Made by a program: the position numbers and the translations under genes. From Onchocerca volvulus (lineage: Eukaryota > Nematoda > Chromadorea > Rhabditida > Onchocercidae), in the NCBI GenBank assembly GCA_000499405.2, contig HG738137.1, positions 2,914,001-2,978,000 of the forward strand: DNA of 64,000 bases. The letters run 5' to 3'. The notes below the pieces were generated by a model. That model was not told where the DNA came from, did no database searches, and worked only from the letters and a program-made list of their open reading frames with translations. Each line of letters starts with the position of its first letter. Positions within the stretch are counted from its first letter, which is position 1. This document shows, piece by piece, positions 39,901 through 50,671 of this stretch.

Positions 39901-42900
39901 GGATGGTGATGAAATGAAGAAGGATAAGAAGAAAAATAGACGAGTACGACGTTTGTATGGTTTCAGTTTTGAATCGGAAGCACTGCTGCGATCCTATAGT
40001 CGAGCATCAAGCGAAAATGTTCGAGTTTTTTTGTTTCTTTTTGTCGTGAAAGTTTTTTTTTTTTTTTTTTCCTTGGAGAAATTGGAGATTGGTTGCTTGA
40101 GTAAACGAAATTGTTGTGTGATAATTTATAGGTGAATATTAAAAGTTCAGTCGATAGCTTGAATATTTGTTTTATAAATAGTGGGGAAATTTATTTTGGG
40201 GTTTATTTGAAGTTTGAAAATTGATGAGGTTTGATGAAGGATTAAATAGGTATTAGTGATTGAGTTGCAATGGTCTCGAGATGCTTATGGCAGATCTACG
40301 ACCTTTTACTATTGAAGTTAGACTTGGTAATCATTAACAAAGATAGCTATGTAAACAAAGGAACTATTTTACATTTTACAACACATCTGGATTGGATTTG
40401 CAGATATTGCTAATTTCGAACAATATAAGACATGAGAGATTTACATATTTTTTACAACCCTTTCGACAATCCACATGAGCTCTATTAGCAGATTGGAGGA
40501 TGAAGGAACAAAGATCATTGTTCCAGGATATGAATGACTGATTTATTTGACTGAGGAATAATATCAATTTCTACTGTACAAATGCTTTGATTATTCCATC
40601 ATATTTGTATTATAAAATATTTCGGTTTTACCGAATTTTAGATTTCAATGATTTTCATACTTCTGTTCAGATTTGCATGAAATTTTAACTTGATCTTAAA
40701 AAAAAAAACTCAATTTTATTTCATTTTAGTTTAGAATTTTTAGAATTTTTCAAATTTTTATTACTTATAGATTATGCTAGGAAATCCATTATTTCGCATG
40801 CTATGATTATTTTAAAAGCATATTATTGACAAATTTATGATATAATGATAGCAATCTAAGAAAAAAAAAGGTGAAAAAATTGAAATTCTACTGCAATGTT
40901 CAACTGTCGAAATAATTATATTTTGGAAATTCAAATCATCAAAAAATCACTTTTTTTGCAGTTGGATGAGGACGAACGAGAATTCAGTATTGGTCGCTTT
41001 AGGCTGGTATGTCAACTTTCCATTAAACATGCCATCTATTTCTCGCACATCTCTTTTTAACTTATTCTTATCCTTCCTTGTTTTTAAAAATATGAATAGC
41101 TTCACAACAGAATGAAGAATTGATTCAGAATTTTATGAATTTCTGATGCATTGATCGAAATTATTCAGTCATAGCGCTTCCCAATATTCTCCGATAGTTT
41201 TTTATTCTGCAAGTTTTATCTTTATGTTCTTCCTTGAATGAACATAAATTCAGTGTAGGATGGAGCTTTGACTAGTCAACTTCAGAAACTAAAATTATTT
41301 CATGTAATGCAAAAAGTCATCATTTAGCAGATAATTCGGGAAGTATTCTTTTAAATTGAAATTTTGAAGCTATGAAATTTGCATGAAACTGGATGAAAAT
41401 TTGGGAATCGATGCTATGCATGACTTTAATTAAGTTTTCACATAGTTTTAAATCATGTCGAAAAAAGTGTATAGCTTTCTTTGTTTTCTGATTTAAGTTC
41501 AGCATCAGCAGTAGCACAAAGAAAATGATTGGAGAACGAGAAAAAGCTAAAAATGTAAGTAAATAATGCTTAATTTACTAATCCAACTACTAAAATCTGA
41601 ATATAATCATTTACTAACACTCATAAAGAAAATGTGAATATAATCTTTTAGCTAACACTCGTGAAGAAAATCTGAATATAATCATTTAACTAACACTGCT
41701 GAGACAATGTGACATCTCGATATAATGTCTTGAAGCATTTTGAATTATTTTGACGAACATTCATAGAAATGAAACATTAAGTTGAGATTCTTCTGTCGTG
41801 ATCGCTCTCTTCTGAATCTTTCAACGAGACGTGCAGATTTTTCTACATATTTCTGTCTTTTAATTTTTTTTTCTGCGAATCCATTCCTGCGAATTCTGAA
41901 TACAGCATGCATTTCAGCATGCATTGGAGGTTATGGGAAAAAAGCTTTCATTTCTACTGAAAAAAATGTAGGACAAAAACGATGCATATCGATCTATTCA
42001 AATTTTATTTTAATTGGACTCTAATTAGAGAAAATTCAAAAATGTAGCCAAGATAAGTGCCATTTTTGTTAAAATGCTTTTATGTTATGTTGTAAACTTT
42101 TCAGTATTCATCTCCAAAAATTCAAACATTGTTCAAAATATAAAAATTCGCCTCAAATTGTTTATACGAGAAGTGCTAGTAAAAAAGTCAACACAGTGAT
42201 TAATTTTAGGAAATGTCGCCAGCATGCACGAATAAAAGGGTTAGTTTTCATCGGAGTCTTCCTGGGGTGTATAAAGTATTCACGGAATTTAAAATCGTAA
42301 TTTTAGATCAGTAACAAACTGGTATGTTAAGATTGTTTGTGAATATTTGTTAAATCAAATTTTTATGTTCATCATTGTAATATATGCATGCTGCACATTC
42401 TTTTTTTTTCTTTTTTTTTTTATCAGATTGTCTCTTTTCTAATCGATTTAGATCATCGAATTTCCTCGTCTGATTTAGTTGACTTTTTCTGAATCTTAAT
42501 TCCGTAGTATTATGTGTATGCAACGTGTAGATGAGGGATTTAGAATCATTCAGAATTTCTGAACTTATTCAACTCAGAAAGTTTTTTCATATTTCTTTTG
42601 TATTGTCAAAAAAATAAGTTGTAAAATTTTAAATTCACTATGGCTGATTCATTCATTTCTTAATAATTTATAATAATGGCAGAATTGATGTCATCTTGTT
42701 CATATCACTTTCATATCATTAATGGCCAACAAAGACAATATTAACAAATCATTTTAATTAATTAACATTCCTAACAAAAGCACGCATATACATGCATGCA
42801 TGCATTAACAACTAACAATGATGTTTTGTACAAAAACGAGAAAACTTTCAGGCACATTTTGTTTTCTTACATTATGCCATATAATATTGATTGATTTTCT

Positions 42901-45900
42901 GCGATAATTCAAAATCAAAAATTGAAATTTTGCGTTGATATTGACAAAATGTGACTCACTGTGGTGAAAACCACTGAATTGTTCTTTTACGTAACCTTAG
43001 CCTTCTTAAGGATTGCAAACATTGCTAAATTTATAAATGAAAAATTCTTAAATTTCTTATTTTATAGAGAAGTACCAGTTCCAATGCAACCCGTAAATTA
43101 TCAGCGCTAATCGATCGGAAAATAAGTTTGTTTACTCGAAAGAAAAATTCAAATCAGGAAATGGTTCAAAATCATGTCAACAAAGTACGAATAATGTATT
43201 TACATTGTTTTTGAACCATATTAATGATTATGAAAAGGAATTCTCGCGATATTCAACGCATAGATTATATTAAATTATACCGGTTGATTAGTTCGGAATT
43301 GTTGTGAATTGTACTGAATTCTGCAAATTGTTAGCAACGAAAAAAGTTTTCAGGAATTTGAATATAGAATGGATGCCATTTCACATTCCGGGCAATATGC
43401 AACAATTAGCGAAGGTATCGAAGTCAAAGATTGTGATGCGGAAAGTGGCCGGATTCCGTCACCACTTTCTTCGGTTTCCAATCCAAAAATGAAGTCATCC
43501 GAAGTTGATTTCGATATGCAAGCCAAGAAAAGTCTTTCGTTACGTAACCGGAAATTCTCTCTTGCTGGTTTTAGCATCGGAGTAATCTTTCTTTTTCTAA
43601 CTATTTTAGATAAAAGTTTATGAACCGTAATATATGCATAATGCTGCAATTGTCTATATAAATTTCATTCTGAATAAATAAATTTCCAATTAAACATTTT
43701 CTTACTTCTTTTTCATAAAATTTTTATTTTGAAATGCAAAAAGAAATCATTTTTTAGAGTGAAGGTTCAGTAGAAACAATACAAATGCAAACTAATGCAC
43801 AAATATATACAAAAACAGCTAATTATAAGGTTAGTTTGTTTATTTTGTAGAAATTTGTGAATGTTTCGAATCTTGTTTCCAAATTTGGGAAAGTGACAAT
43901 TTATCGTGATATCTACCAAAACTTCCCAAGTTTTGATAAAGAATATTTGATGTTTCGTTCTCTAAAATTCATAAATTTTCATTCCTTAATTTTTAGGGTA
44001 CGATAGTTGCAGTCAAGAACTTGAATATCGATCCAAAGAAGTATCCGAAGCTTGATTTGACCCGCTCCATGTTGATGGAATTTAAGCGAATAAAAGATCT
44101 ACAACATGATCATATTACTAGGTACCTTTCCTGGACAATTAATATAATTAAAAGTAGTCTTTGAAGGTAAATTTGCTTAGATTCAAGTTCTTTTATGCGT
44201 CATCAAAATAATAGTCGTTATATTATTTTGAAAGCATAGAAAATTTTGTTCGATTCAATTCATGAAAGCTTTACAGATTTACCGGGGCTTGTGTTGATTG
44301 TCCACATTATTGTCTGGTGCAAGAATATTGTCCTAAAGGATCGCTGGAAGATATTTTAGAAAATGAAAAAATTGAATTAGACAAAATGATGAAATATTCA
44401 TTGTTGCATGATTTAGTTAAGGTTAAACTCTTTTTAACTATCTTTCTTGAAAATTTGAATTGCTAATAATTGTTTATTCAAGGATAATAGAATGATGCAA
44501 AATTAGCAAAAGTTATCAATAAAATCGTTCTAATAAGCAATAAAAATTCAATTCGTCTTTTACATAAGCTAATTAATGAATTAATTAAAATTAAAAATAT
44601 ATTACTTTAATATTTACAAAATGAAGAAGACATTATTTAAAGGGTATGTATTTTCTGCATAACACATTTGTTGGTTCTCATGGTAAATTAAAATCATCGA
44701 ATTGTGTTGTGGATAGCCGGTTTGTGCTCAAAGTTACCGATTTCGGATTTCATGAATTGCATGCTATGGAGGATGAAAATAGTGAAGAAATCGGCGAGCA
44801 TGCCTTTTACAAAAGTAAAATTCTTTTTTGCTTTTCATTTTTAAAATACACTTATGATTTAATTGTGCTTTATTAATGCTTAATTATGCTTAATTGCTGT
44901 CTATTTTCATTCTTTAGGAAAATTATGGACAGCACCAGAAATATTGCGCAATCCGAATGCATATCCTCCGAATGGTACAAAAGCGGGTGATGCGTATAGT
45001 TTTGCCATAATATTGCATGAAATGTTGTTTCGAAAAGGTGCTTTCTATAAGAGTGATGAACCTGCACCGAAAGGTATGGCTCACATTTAAATTTTGATAG
45101 TAAAATATAGTGAAATTTCTTAAACTCACAGATGCGCAGATCAGTGCTAAATGATCAAATGATCATTCGACATTTGTATTTTTGAACATTTCTATTTTTT
45201 ATTCTTTCGAATGAATTGTACCACATGGTCTTTTGTTCTGTGAAATTCGATCAGAACATTAAGATCAAATTGTATTACAGAAATATGTGAACGTGTGCAA
45301 AAAGTACCAGCAGTTGATGAGGAGTTATATAGGCCAGAAGTACCAGAAACTGCCTTAATCGATGGTCAAATTGAGCCAAAACTGATCAATTTGATGGTCA
45401 GTTGTTGGGCTGAAGAGTTTCAAGAGCGACCTGATTTTGCTGTTATCCGAAAAGTGGTTCGGTCACTGAATAAGTTCGTTTTTTTTCAAACTTTCATTTA
45501 AAATGATAGTTCAAGATCTTTGCTGGTTACTATGATTTTGTAAGATTTTCCTCATATCTTGCGATTATGAAATTATCTTGAGGGATATTTTATTGAATTT
45601 GAAATTAAATTAAATGATTGCTGTTGTAAAAAATCGAAGTTTCAATCTATCAAGTTCTTGAAATTTTTGAGTCACAGATTATTTTTTTCTTTCAAAAGAA
45701 ACATATGAAATCAACAGTTGAAGTTTGTAATTGATTTTTTTCTGTTTAAATTCAGAAGTAACGAGACATCGAATGTAGTGGATAATTTACTGAAACGTAT
45801 GGAACAGTATGCGAATAATCTGGAAGGTTTAGTAGAGGAACGAACACAGGAATATCTTGCTGAGAAACAAAAAGTTGAAGATCTCTTACATCAATTATTG

Positions 45901-47606
45901 CCACGTAGTGTTGCCAATCAGGTAAATAATTTATTTCAGAGTTTTCTTCAAGGTTAAATATTTAATCATTGAGATCTTTATATTGTTATCATCTTATCAG
46001 AATGTCAAAATATGAGCAAAGATCTTCTCAATTAATTTTGTTTAAAATCTATATTGCAGTTGATAAGTGGACGTGCTGTACAAGCAGAAGCATTCGAAAG
46101 TGTTACTATTTATTTTTCTGATATTGTTGGTTTTACGGCATTATCATCAATGTCAACACCAATGCAGGTAATGAGAGATAACTTCTGAATGGTAAATTTT
46201 TGATAAAAATCGTGAGTCAAAATTTAGTCTAAAATTAATTGGTTTGAGTTATATAAATGTTATCATAAATAATGATTTCTTCTGTGTAATTCTGGATAGT
46301 TTCAGTAATTTTAAACCAAATTTACTGTACGCATGGCTTTTTATAAAAGACATTGTGCTATTTTCGGGAACTGGTTGCTGAGTTTGTTAAATTGTTTATT
46401 TCAGGTGGTAACATTATTAAACGATTTGTATCTGGCATTTGATGGTGTTGTGGACAATTTCAAAGTGTACAAGGTGGAAACGATTGGAGATGCATATATG
46501 GTAGTATCCGGTCTACCGGAACGACACAATCATCATGCTTCACAAATTGCTCAAATGTCGTTGGCTTTGTTGCATAAAGTGAAAAATTTTGTGATCAGAC
46601 ATCGGCCCAATGAACAACTAAAATTACGTATCGGAATCCATTCTGGTTTGTTTCCAAAGTGTTTCAGAAATTCTTTAATTGCCCGTAATTATGTATATAC
46701 TCCTTCTTGGTACACAGTTTACATTGGTTTTAATAATACCGAAGTTGGACGAAATATATTGTTAAGAAATGAACGCAAATCAAGAAAACACTCATGCATG
46801 TTCATCTGCTAAGTGATTCGATAGAATCATCTAATTAGTCGATTTCTCGGTATCTTATCTAGCCTGATGTGATAAGCTTAGTTTGTATATGACCTTATTT
46901 ATCATATGGTTGCTCAAATCCTGAGAAATACGCTTTCCAAAACCATTAGAAAGTCCTCGCGATTCTCGTGATAGGTTTTGAAGAATTTTATTTCTTTGTC
47001 TTTTAGACGAAAACTATCAAGACAATTTAAAAAATATTGATTCACATAACGAAGAAAGAAAATCTTGTTTGCTTGGAAATTCTCTTCATATATGTTCTAT
47101 TTTTAAAGGACCGGTAGTTGCTGGAGTGGTGGGATGTAAAATGCCACGATATTGTTTATTTGGTGATACAGTAAATACGAGTAGTCGAATGGAAAGTACT
47201 GGTTTGCGTAAGTTTTTCATTTCATCGATTTCGACTCGGTTTACAAGATTTAGATCTAAAAATTATCATAATACATTGCAAACTGAACATTTTCCAAAAT
47301 TATTTACATGAAAATCTCTTCTATTATTTAATTATACCAAAGAAAATTTTCCCTTTTTGCTTGTAAATTTTTAAATTTAGTTTGTTCTATTTATATTTAT
47401 TATATGAAAAGAGAAAAAAAGTTTTTTTTATAGCACTCCGAATCCATGTAAGTAGTCATACAAAAGCTATCCTGGACAAGGATCCTGGATTCAATCTGGT
47501 ACTTCGCGGTCAGGTGGAAATGAAAGGTAAAGGGAAGCAAACCACTTACTGGCTAAAAGGCTACAACGATATTCATATTCCTGATTTTGGACCGGAATTT
47601 GAATAG
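29933..47606 (+). CDS. gcy-28: receptor-type guanylyl cyclase (GCY-28-like), full exon model
   Basis: Single-pass membrane enzyme that makes cGMP from GTP, probably in neurons. Inferred exons: 29933-30962, 36965-37079, 37376-37577, 37772-37907, 39078-39169, 39280-39485, 39841-40018, 40962-41006, 43068-43184, 43354-43581, 43758-43829, 43997-44121, 44277-44421, 44643-44814, 44918-45073, 45281-45473, 45756-45921, 46060-46167, 46405-46645, 47109-47207, 47434-47606. They sum to 3999 bases, exactly 1333 codons including TAG, with all phases matching. Most donors are GTA/GTT/GTG; the weakest is gttcga at 40019. The order is signal peptide, ANF-receptor ectodomain, one TM helix (about 570-593), long linker, kinase homology domain (about 800-1070), coiled dimerisation helix, cyclase. 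GCY-28 is proposed from the KHD and cyclase motifs and the alternative first exons, a feature I recall for C. elegans gcy-28. Another natriuretic-receptor-like GCY is possible. Confidence 0.88.
34522..34597. repeat. paired AT dinucleotide runs forming an inverted repeat
   Basis: TTC(AT)n at 34522-34540 is exactly complementary to (AT)nGAA at 34579-34597, with a 38-base spacer. It could extrude a cruciform. The ordered TTC/GAA ends make it more than two random AT runs. Confidence 0.75.
35781..36057. mobile_element. MITE-like element with 23-bp perfect terminal inverted repeats
   Basis: The left end (35781-35803) begins TGGTCCAGAATTATGATACG and is repeated exactly in reverse complement at 36035-36057. 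Similarity may go a little further inward (ataagt). The 277-bp length with no coding frame fits a non-autonomous DNA element. Reading the right end outward gives CAGTGGTCC, which recalls Tc1/mariner-type ends, but no TA target duplication is visible, so the family is not settled. Confidence 0.72.
36965..39485 (+). CDS. gcy-28: guanylyl cyclase: shared ectodomain exons and transmembrane exon
   Basis: Five exons shared by both first-exon forms. 36965-37079 starts with [16 protein letters not shown], the conserved beta-strand and helix after the first lobe of the ANF fold. 37376-37577 encodes [17 protein letters not shown] and the [14 protein letters not shown] region typical of receptor cyclases. 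37772-37907 gives [20 protein letters not shown]. 39078-39169 gives [20 protein letters not shown]. 39280-39485 gives the membrane-proximal HWVGG..PP segment, two cysteines (ICGWDHSKC) likely in a disulfide, and the single TM helix, which ends in FIYFWR. N-x-S/T sites (NDT, NET, NIT, NVS) suggest glycosylation. Confidence 0.92.
39841..43581 (+). CDS. gcy-28: guanylyl cyclase: juxtamembrane linker exons
   Basis: Exons 39841-40018, 40962-41006, 43068-43184 and 43354-43581 encode the cytoplasmic segment between TM and kinase-homology domain. The first opens with [17 protein letters not shown], a highly conserved receptor-cyclase signature, then a Lys/Arg-rich stretch. The rest is hydrophilic, Ser-rich and without known domains, with several candidate basophilic phosphorylation sites (RKLS, RRVR-type contexts). 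The last three exons are all phase 0 to phase 0 (45, 117 and 228 bases). The donor at 43582 (GGA|gtaatc) was chosen because it keeps frame with 43758. Confidence 0.75.
40441..40630 (-). repeat. two-copy diverged repeat family, copy B
   Basis: Partner of 26731-26919, inside the intron after the first linker exon and in the same orientation. Shared blocks are listed under copy A. Outside these limits the two loci do not align by eye. Confidence 0.55.
41593..41706 (+). repeat. 37-38-bp tandem repeat, three units
   Basis: Units start at 41593, 41630 and 41668, with the consensus 'aaatctgaatataatcattt' then 'actaacactc.t.aaga'. It is intronic. Confidence 0.85.
43758..45473 (+). CDS. gcy-28: guanylyl cyclase: kinase homology domain exons
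   Basis: Exons 43758-43829, 43997-44121, 44277-44421, 44643-44814, 44918-45073 and 45281-45473. The domain begins near [16 protein letters not shown], with the VAVK lysine present. It continues with [16 protein letters not shown] and [15 protein letters not shown]. The catalytic-loop position reads [13 protein letters not shown]: the HRD aspartate is lost. Then come VTDFGF (DFG kept), [10 protein letters not shown] and the C-lobe end [12 protein letters not shown]. In receptor cyclases this pseudokinase binds ATP and relays ligand binding to the cyclase instead of phosphorylating substrates. Exon phases join without conflict. Confidence 0.93.
45756..47606 (+). CDS. gcy-28: guanylyl cyclase: dimerisation helix and catalytic domain exons
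   Basis: Exons 45756-45921, 46060-46167, 46405-46645, 47109-47207 and 47434-47606. The coiled signalling helix [19 protein letters not shown] leads to [14 protein letters not shown]. The catalytic domain has both metal-binding aspartates ([10 protein letters not shown] and ETIGDAY) and the guanine-selecting Glu in KVETIGDAY. The Cys in [10 protein letters not shown] and the NTSSRMES Asn/Arg pair are also present. All residues needed for a homodimeric cGMP-producing cyclase are there, so it should be active. The tail ends at TAG 47604-47606, about 60 residues after SRMES. No AATAAA is obvious just downstream. Confidence 0.95.
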
Positions 47607-50600
47607 TTCTCATTTGCTATTCTTCTTCAACGACGTCATAATTTCTTTCTTTTTATAATTCAGACAGCTTAATAATTATGCGATGTCCATATTGTCAATT
47701 GATTCAGTCTTTTTTTTTCTGGGATTTTCAAATTGTTTAAATAATTTTACTTACGTGACTTACTCGGGTTATACTTTTTGATTAGTGATTTTCTTGTCAA
47801 ATATCGATGGGTATAGAAAACTTATCATGCATTATTCTAGTATTATTAAAATGTAAAATGAGGTTCGATACTCTTAATTAAATTGGTTCTCAGAGATAAC
47901 TGATCCACTGATGGAATTAAAATTTTCAAATAACTGATAAATTTGATATTTCTATTCCATAGCTTTTTGTTCCATTGCAAATCAAGTTAGACTTTTGAAG
48001 CGTCAATCTCTTTCAATTTCTGATAAATCGATCTGTTAGCCCATTTTGAAGGGAAGCGAATTCATTCTTGAAATCAAATCTGGAAACTTATATTAGTAAT
48101 CAAAAATAGTATTTAGCATATGATACAAACTTCTTTTAATACTTGTATTTTATAATAATTTTTTAAGTGGCACCTCACAATACGGGTTTAGTTGTTTTCT
48201 TTCCTAGTTTCATTTCTCTTTTTGTGTTTCATTTTAAACCTGAATTTATCTTTATATTTTTGTGAAATGTTTAGAAAATCAAGAATCAACTACTTTATTG
48301 AAATACATATATTTGATAATATCAATCGTGCTTACTTTCCAAAAAAAAAAGTTTGAGTTTTTATGAACATAAATTGAAATTTCGCTTTCATTAAATTTAA
48401 ATTTCCCAAGGAAATTAAATTTTAAAAACTGTTCAAAGTAAGCTGGTAAAATAATCCGATGAGACAACAACCCATCGTTACATCATTGAAATTTCAAAAA
48501 ATCGATTGTTTCATTGTTTCTGATTAAAATTTAATAATTCGTTTTAAATTGTAATAAGCAAAATGATCGATTCTATCAATTGGATCGGTTGTACATGGAA
48601 TCTCTCACATTATTGTATATTGTGTTGCGCTGCCAAGTGCATTGTTTCTAATTCCTTTGTTTCCATTGATTCGTTTATTAATATTTGAAATTTTGAAAGA
48701 ATTTGAAATTTCAATTTTAATCAAAATCTGGACCCATTAGTATTATTTGAATTTCGCATCCATAATATTTAAACAGAAAATAAAGTATCGATCACAAAGA
48801 CAAGATCTTTACTTCTTCATGTTCTTCGAGTACCTAACATATATTTTAGCAAACGTAAAGTAAATTGCGTGAACGTAGAAATAAGAAATTTTTACATTCT
48901 TTTAAAATTTGTCACATCTGTAATTCCATTTGGTATGCTGCATGCAGCGTGTCCCATTTCCTACATTATGCAGGATTCTAAAATCACTATTGATATAATT
49001 GATAATTTTACATTATCTTCAATCTTTAATCACATAATTACCTGTAGGTATTTTACAGGTAGACTTTATTTTATTGATGCTCCTGCAGCAGTATACGTTT
49101 GATATTACTTTCCATGTATGTATTTTTTGTGTAATTAAAATTTCCATTATACTTTTTAATTTAATTTCCTTTCTTATTATATTTTTCTTATCATTACTGT
49201 ATTTTTTTTTTTGTGATTATTGAAGAAAAAAAAAGTTTAAATCACAGAAAGTTTGCTCAAGGTGCCATCATTATAGAAACAAATGTTTATGATTTTAATT
49301 TCTTGTAGTGATTGCTATAATAAATGTAAATGCTTCCCAAGTTTTCTTTCTTTCTTTTTTTTTCTCATTATCTTTCTTCTTTAAAAAGTTTCTAATTTCA
49401 TCTAATATCGAATGTATGAAAAATGAATGGATATTTGTTTGTATTATTAATTTGTTCGTCTTGTTATGCTTTATATTTTTCGAAAAAAGAAAAATTTGCA
49501 ATTTATGAATGATAATTTATAACAAATTAAGGATTTGCTATGAGAAATCATTGCTAAACGAATTTCTAAAAAAAAGAAAAAAGGAACTGACATGTTCTTT
49601 GATGATGAGATTTGTGAATTATCTCGAAATAGTGTTAGAAGATGGATGCGGATGTGACATAAAATTTAATGGAATTGCCATATGATTTTAAAATTATTTA
49701 TGTAAAAGGCCAAGGCAATTATGATGTGAAGAAATTTCACAGAAGAATTAACTAAACTTTTTGGCATACGGCAAAATATATATATCGCCAATATCAGTTC
49801 AATACTGCAAAAAGCTTAGTATTATTTGATTAAAAAATAGGGATATTTTCTTAATTGATTCTAAATTTTCGAAAATATCCGTAAATTTGAAGATGAATAA
49901 GTGTATTAGTCATATCATTTCTCATAATTGAAAAAAAAAAATTCTGGCTTTTACACTAATTTGCAATCGCTCTGAGAAATTTCAAGTTCGAAAACTTTTA
50001 TGAACTATTTGCACATTATCTTGTATGAGTAGTGTGAAATGTAAAAAAAAGTGATTCCAGTCCCTTCACAGAACTCTGAATTTCAAGCATGAAATTTAAT
50101 GGATAAAGTTCTTAAAAAATTCAAGAATATTTCAAAAAATCGAGAAAGATTATATTCTTAATTTGTCCCCATAATTTCTTAAGAAACAATTCTTCTTAAT
50201 TCTCAGTTAAATTCTCCATGCGACTACGCACTTTCAGGAAATGGAAACTCTGTATAAAAGAGAAAAATTCAGATTGAAATATATTATAAACAAATTCAAA
50301 AACGTAAGAAAACTAAGAAATGAAATGTTGATTGTCAAGCAAGATCAAAACAAAGAATAAAGAGATTCAAGAAATTCTTTCATTTTTTTAAGAAGTTCAA
50401 GTAGAATATAATTATAAAATTAAATTTTATTGAAAACATGCAATTATATTTTTGATGGCTGCTGCGTGGAGTTTAAAAATATCGAATCAAAAAAGGATAA
50501 ACATATTGATAGTTGATATGAAACTATCAAAATTAAAATTCGCAGATTATATTCTAAACAAAAGAGAGAAAAATATGGAAATCAAGACATGAACTGAGCT

Positions 50601-50671
50601 CTTATCTACGAATTTTTTATAATAGCTCTTGTTATGAAAAGTGCGTTTCAATTATGAGTTAATTCATTCCA
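47607..50671. other. intergenic region between convergent cyclase and innexin genes
   Basis: About 3 kb holding both 3' ends. No coding exon was recognised, and no clear AATAAA was seen close to either stop codon. It contains poly-A/T runs only. Confidence 0.6.

Noticed and set aside
41503..41554. Exon-like piece between ttcag and gtaagt (reading [17 protein letters not shown])
   Set aside because: It is 52 bases long and needs a different incoming phase, so including it would break the frame that otherwise joins 41006 to 43068.
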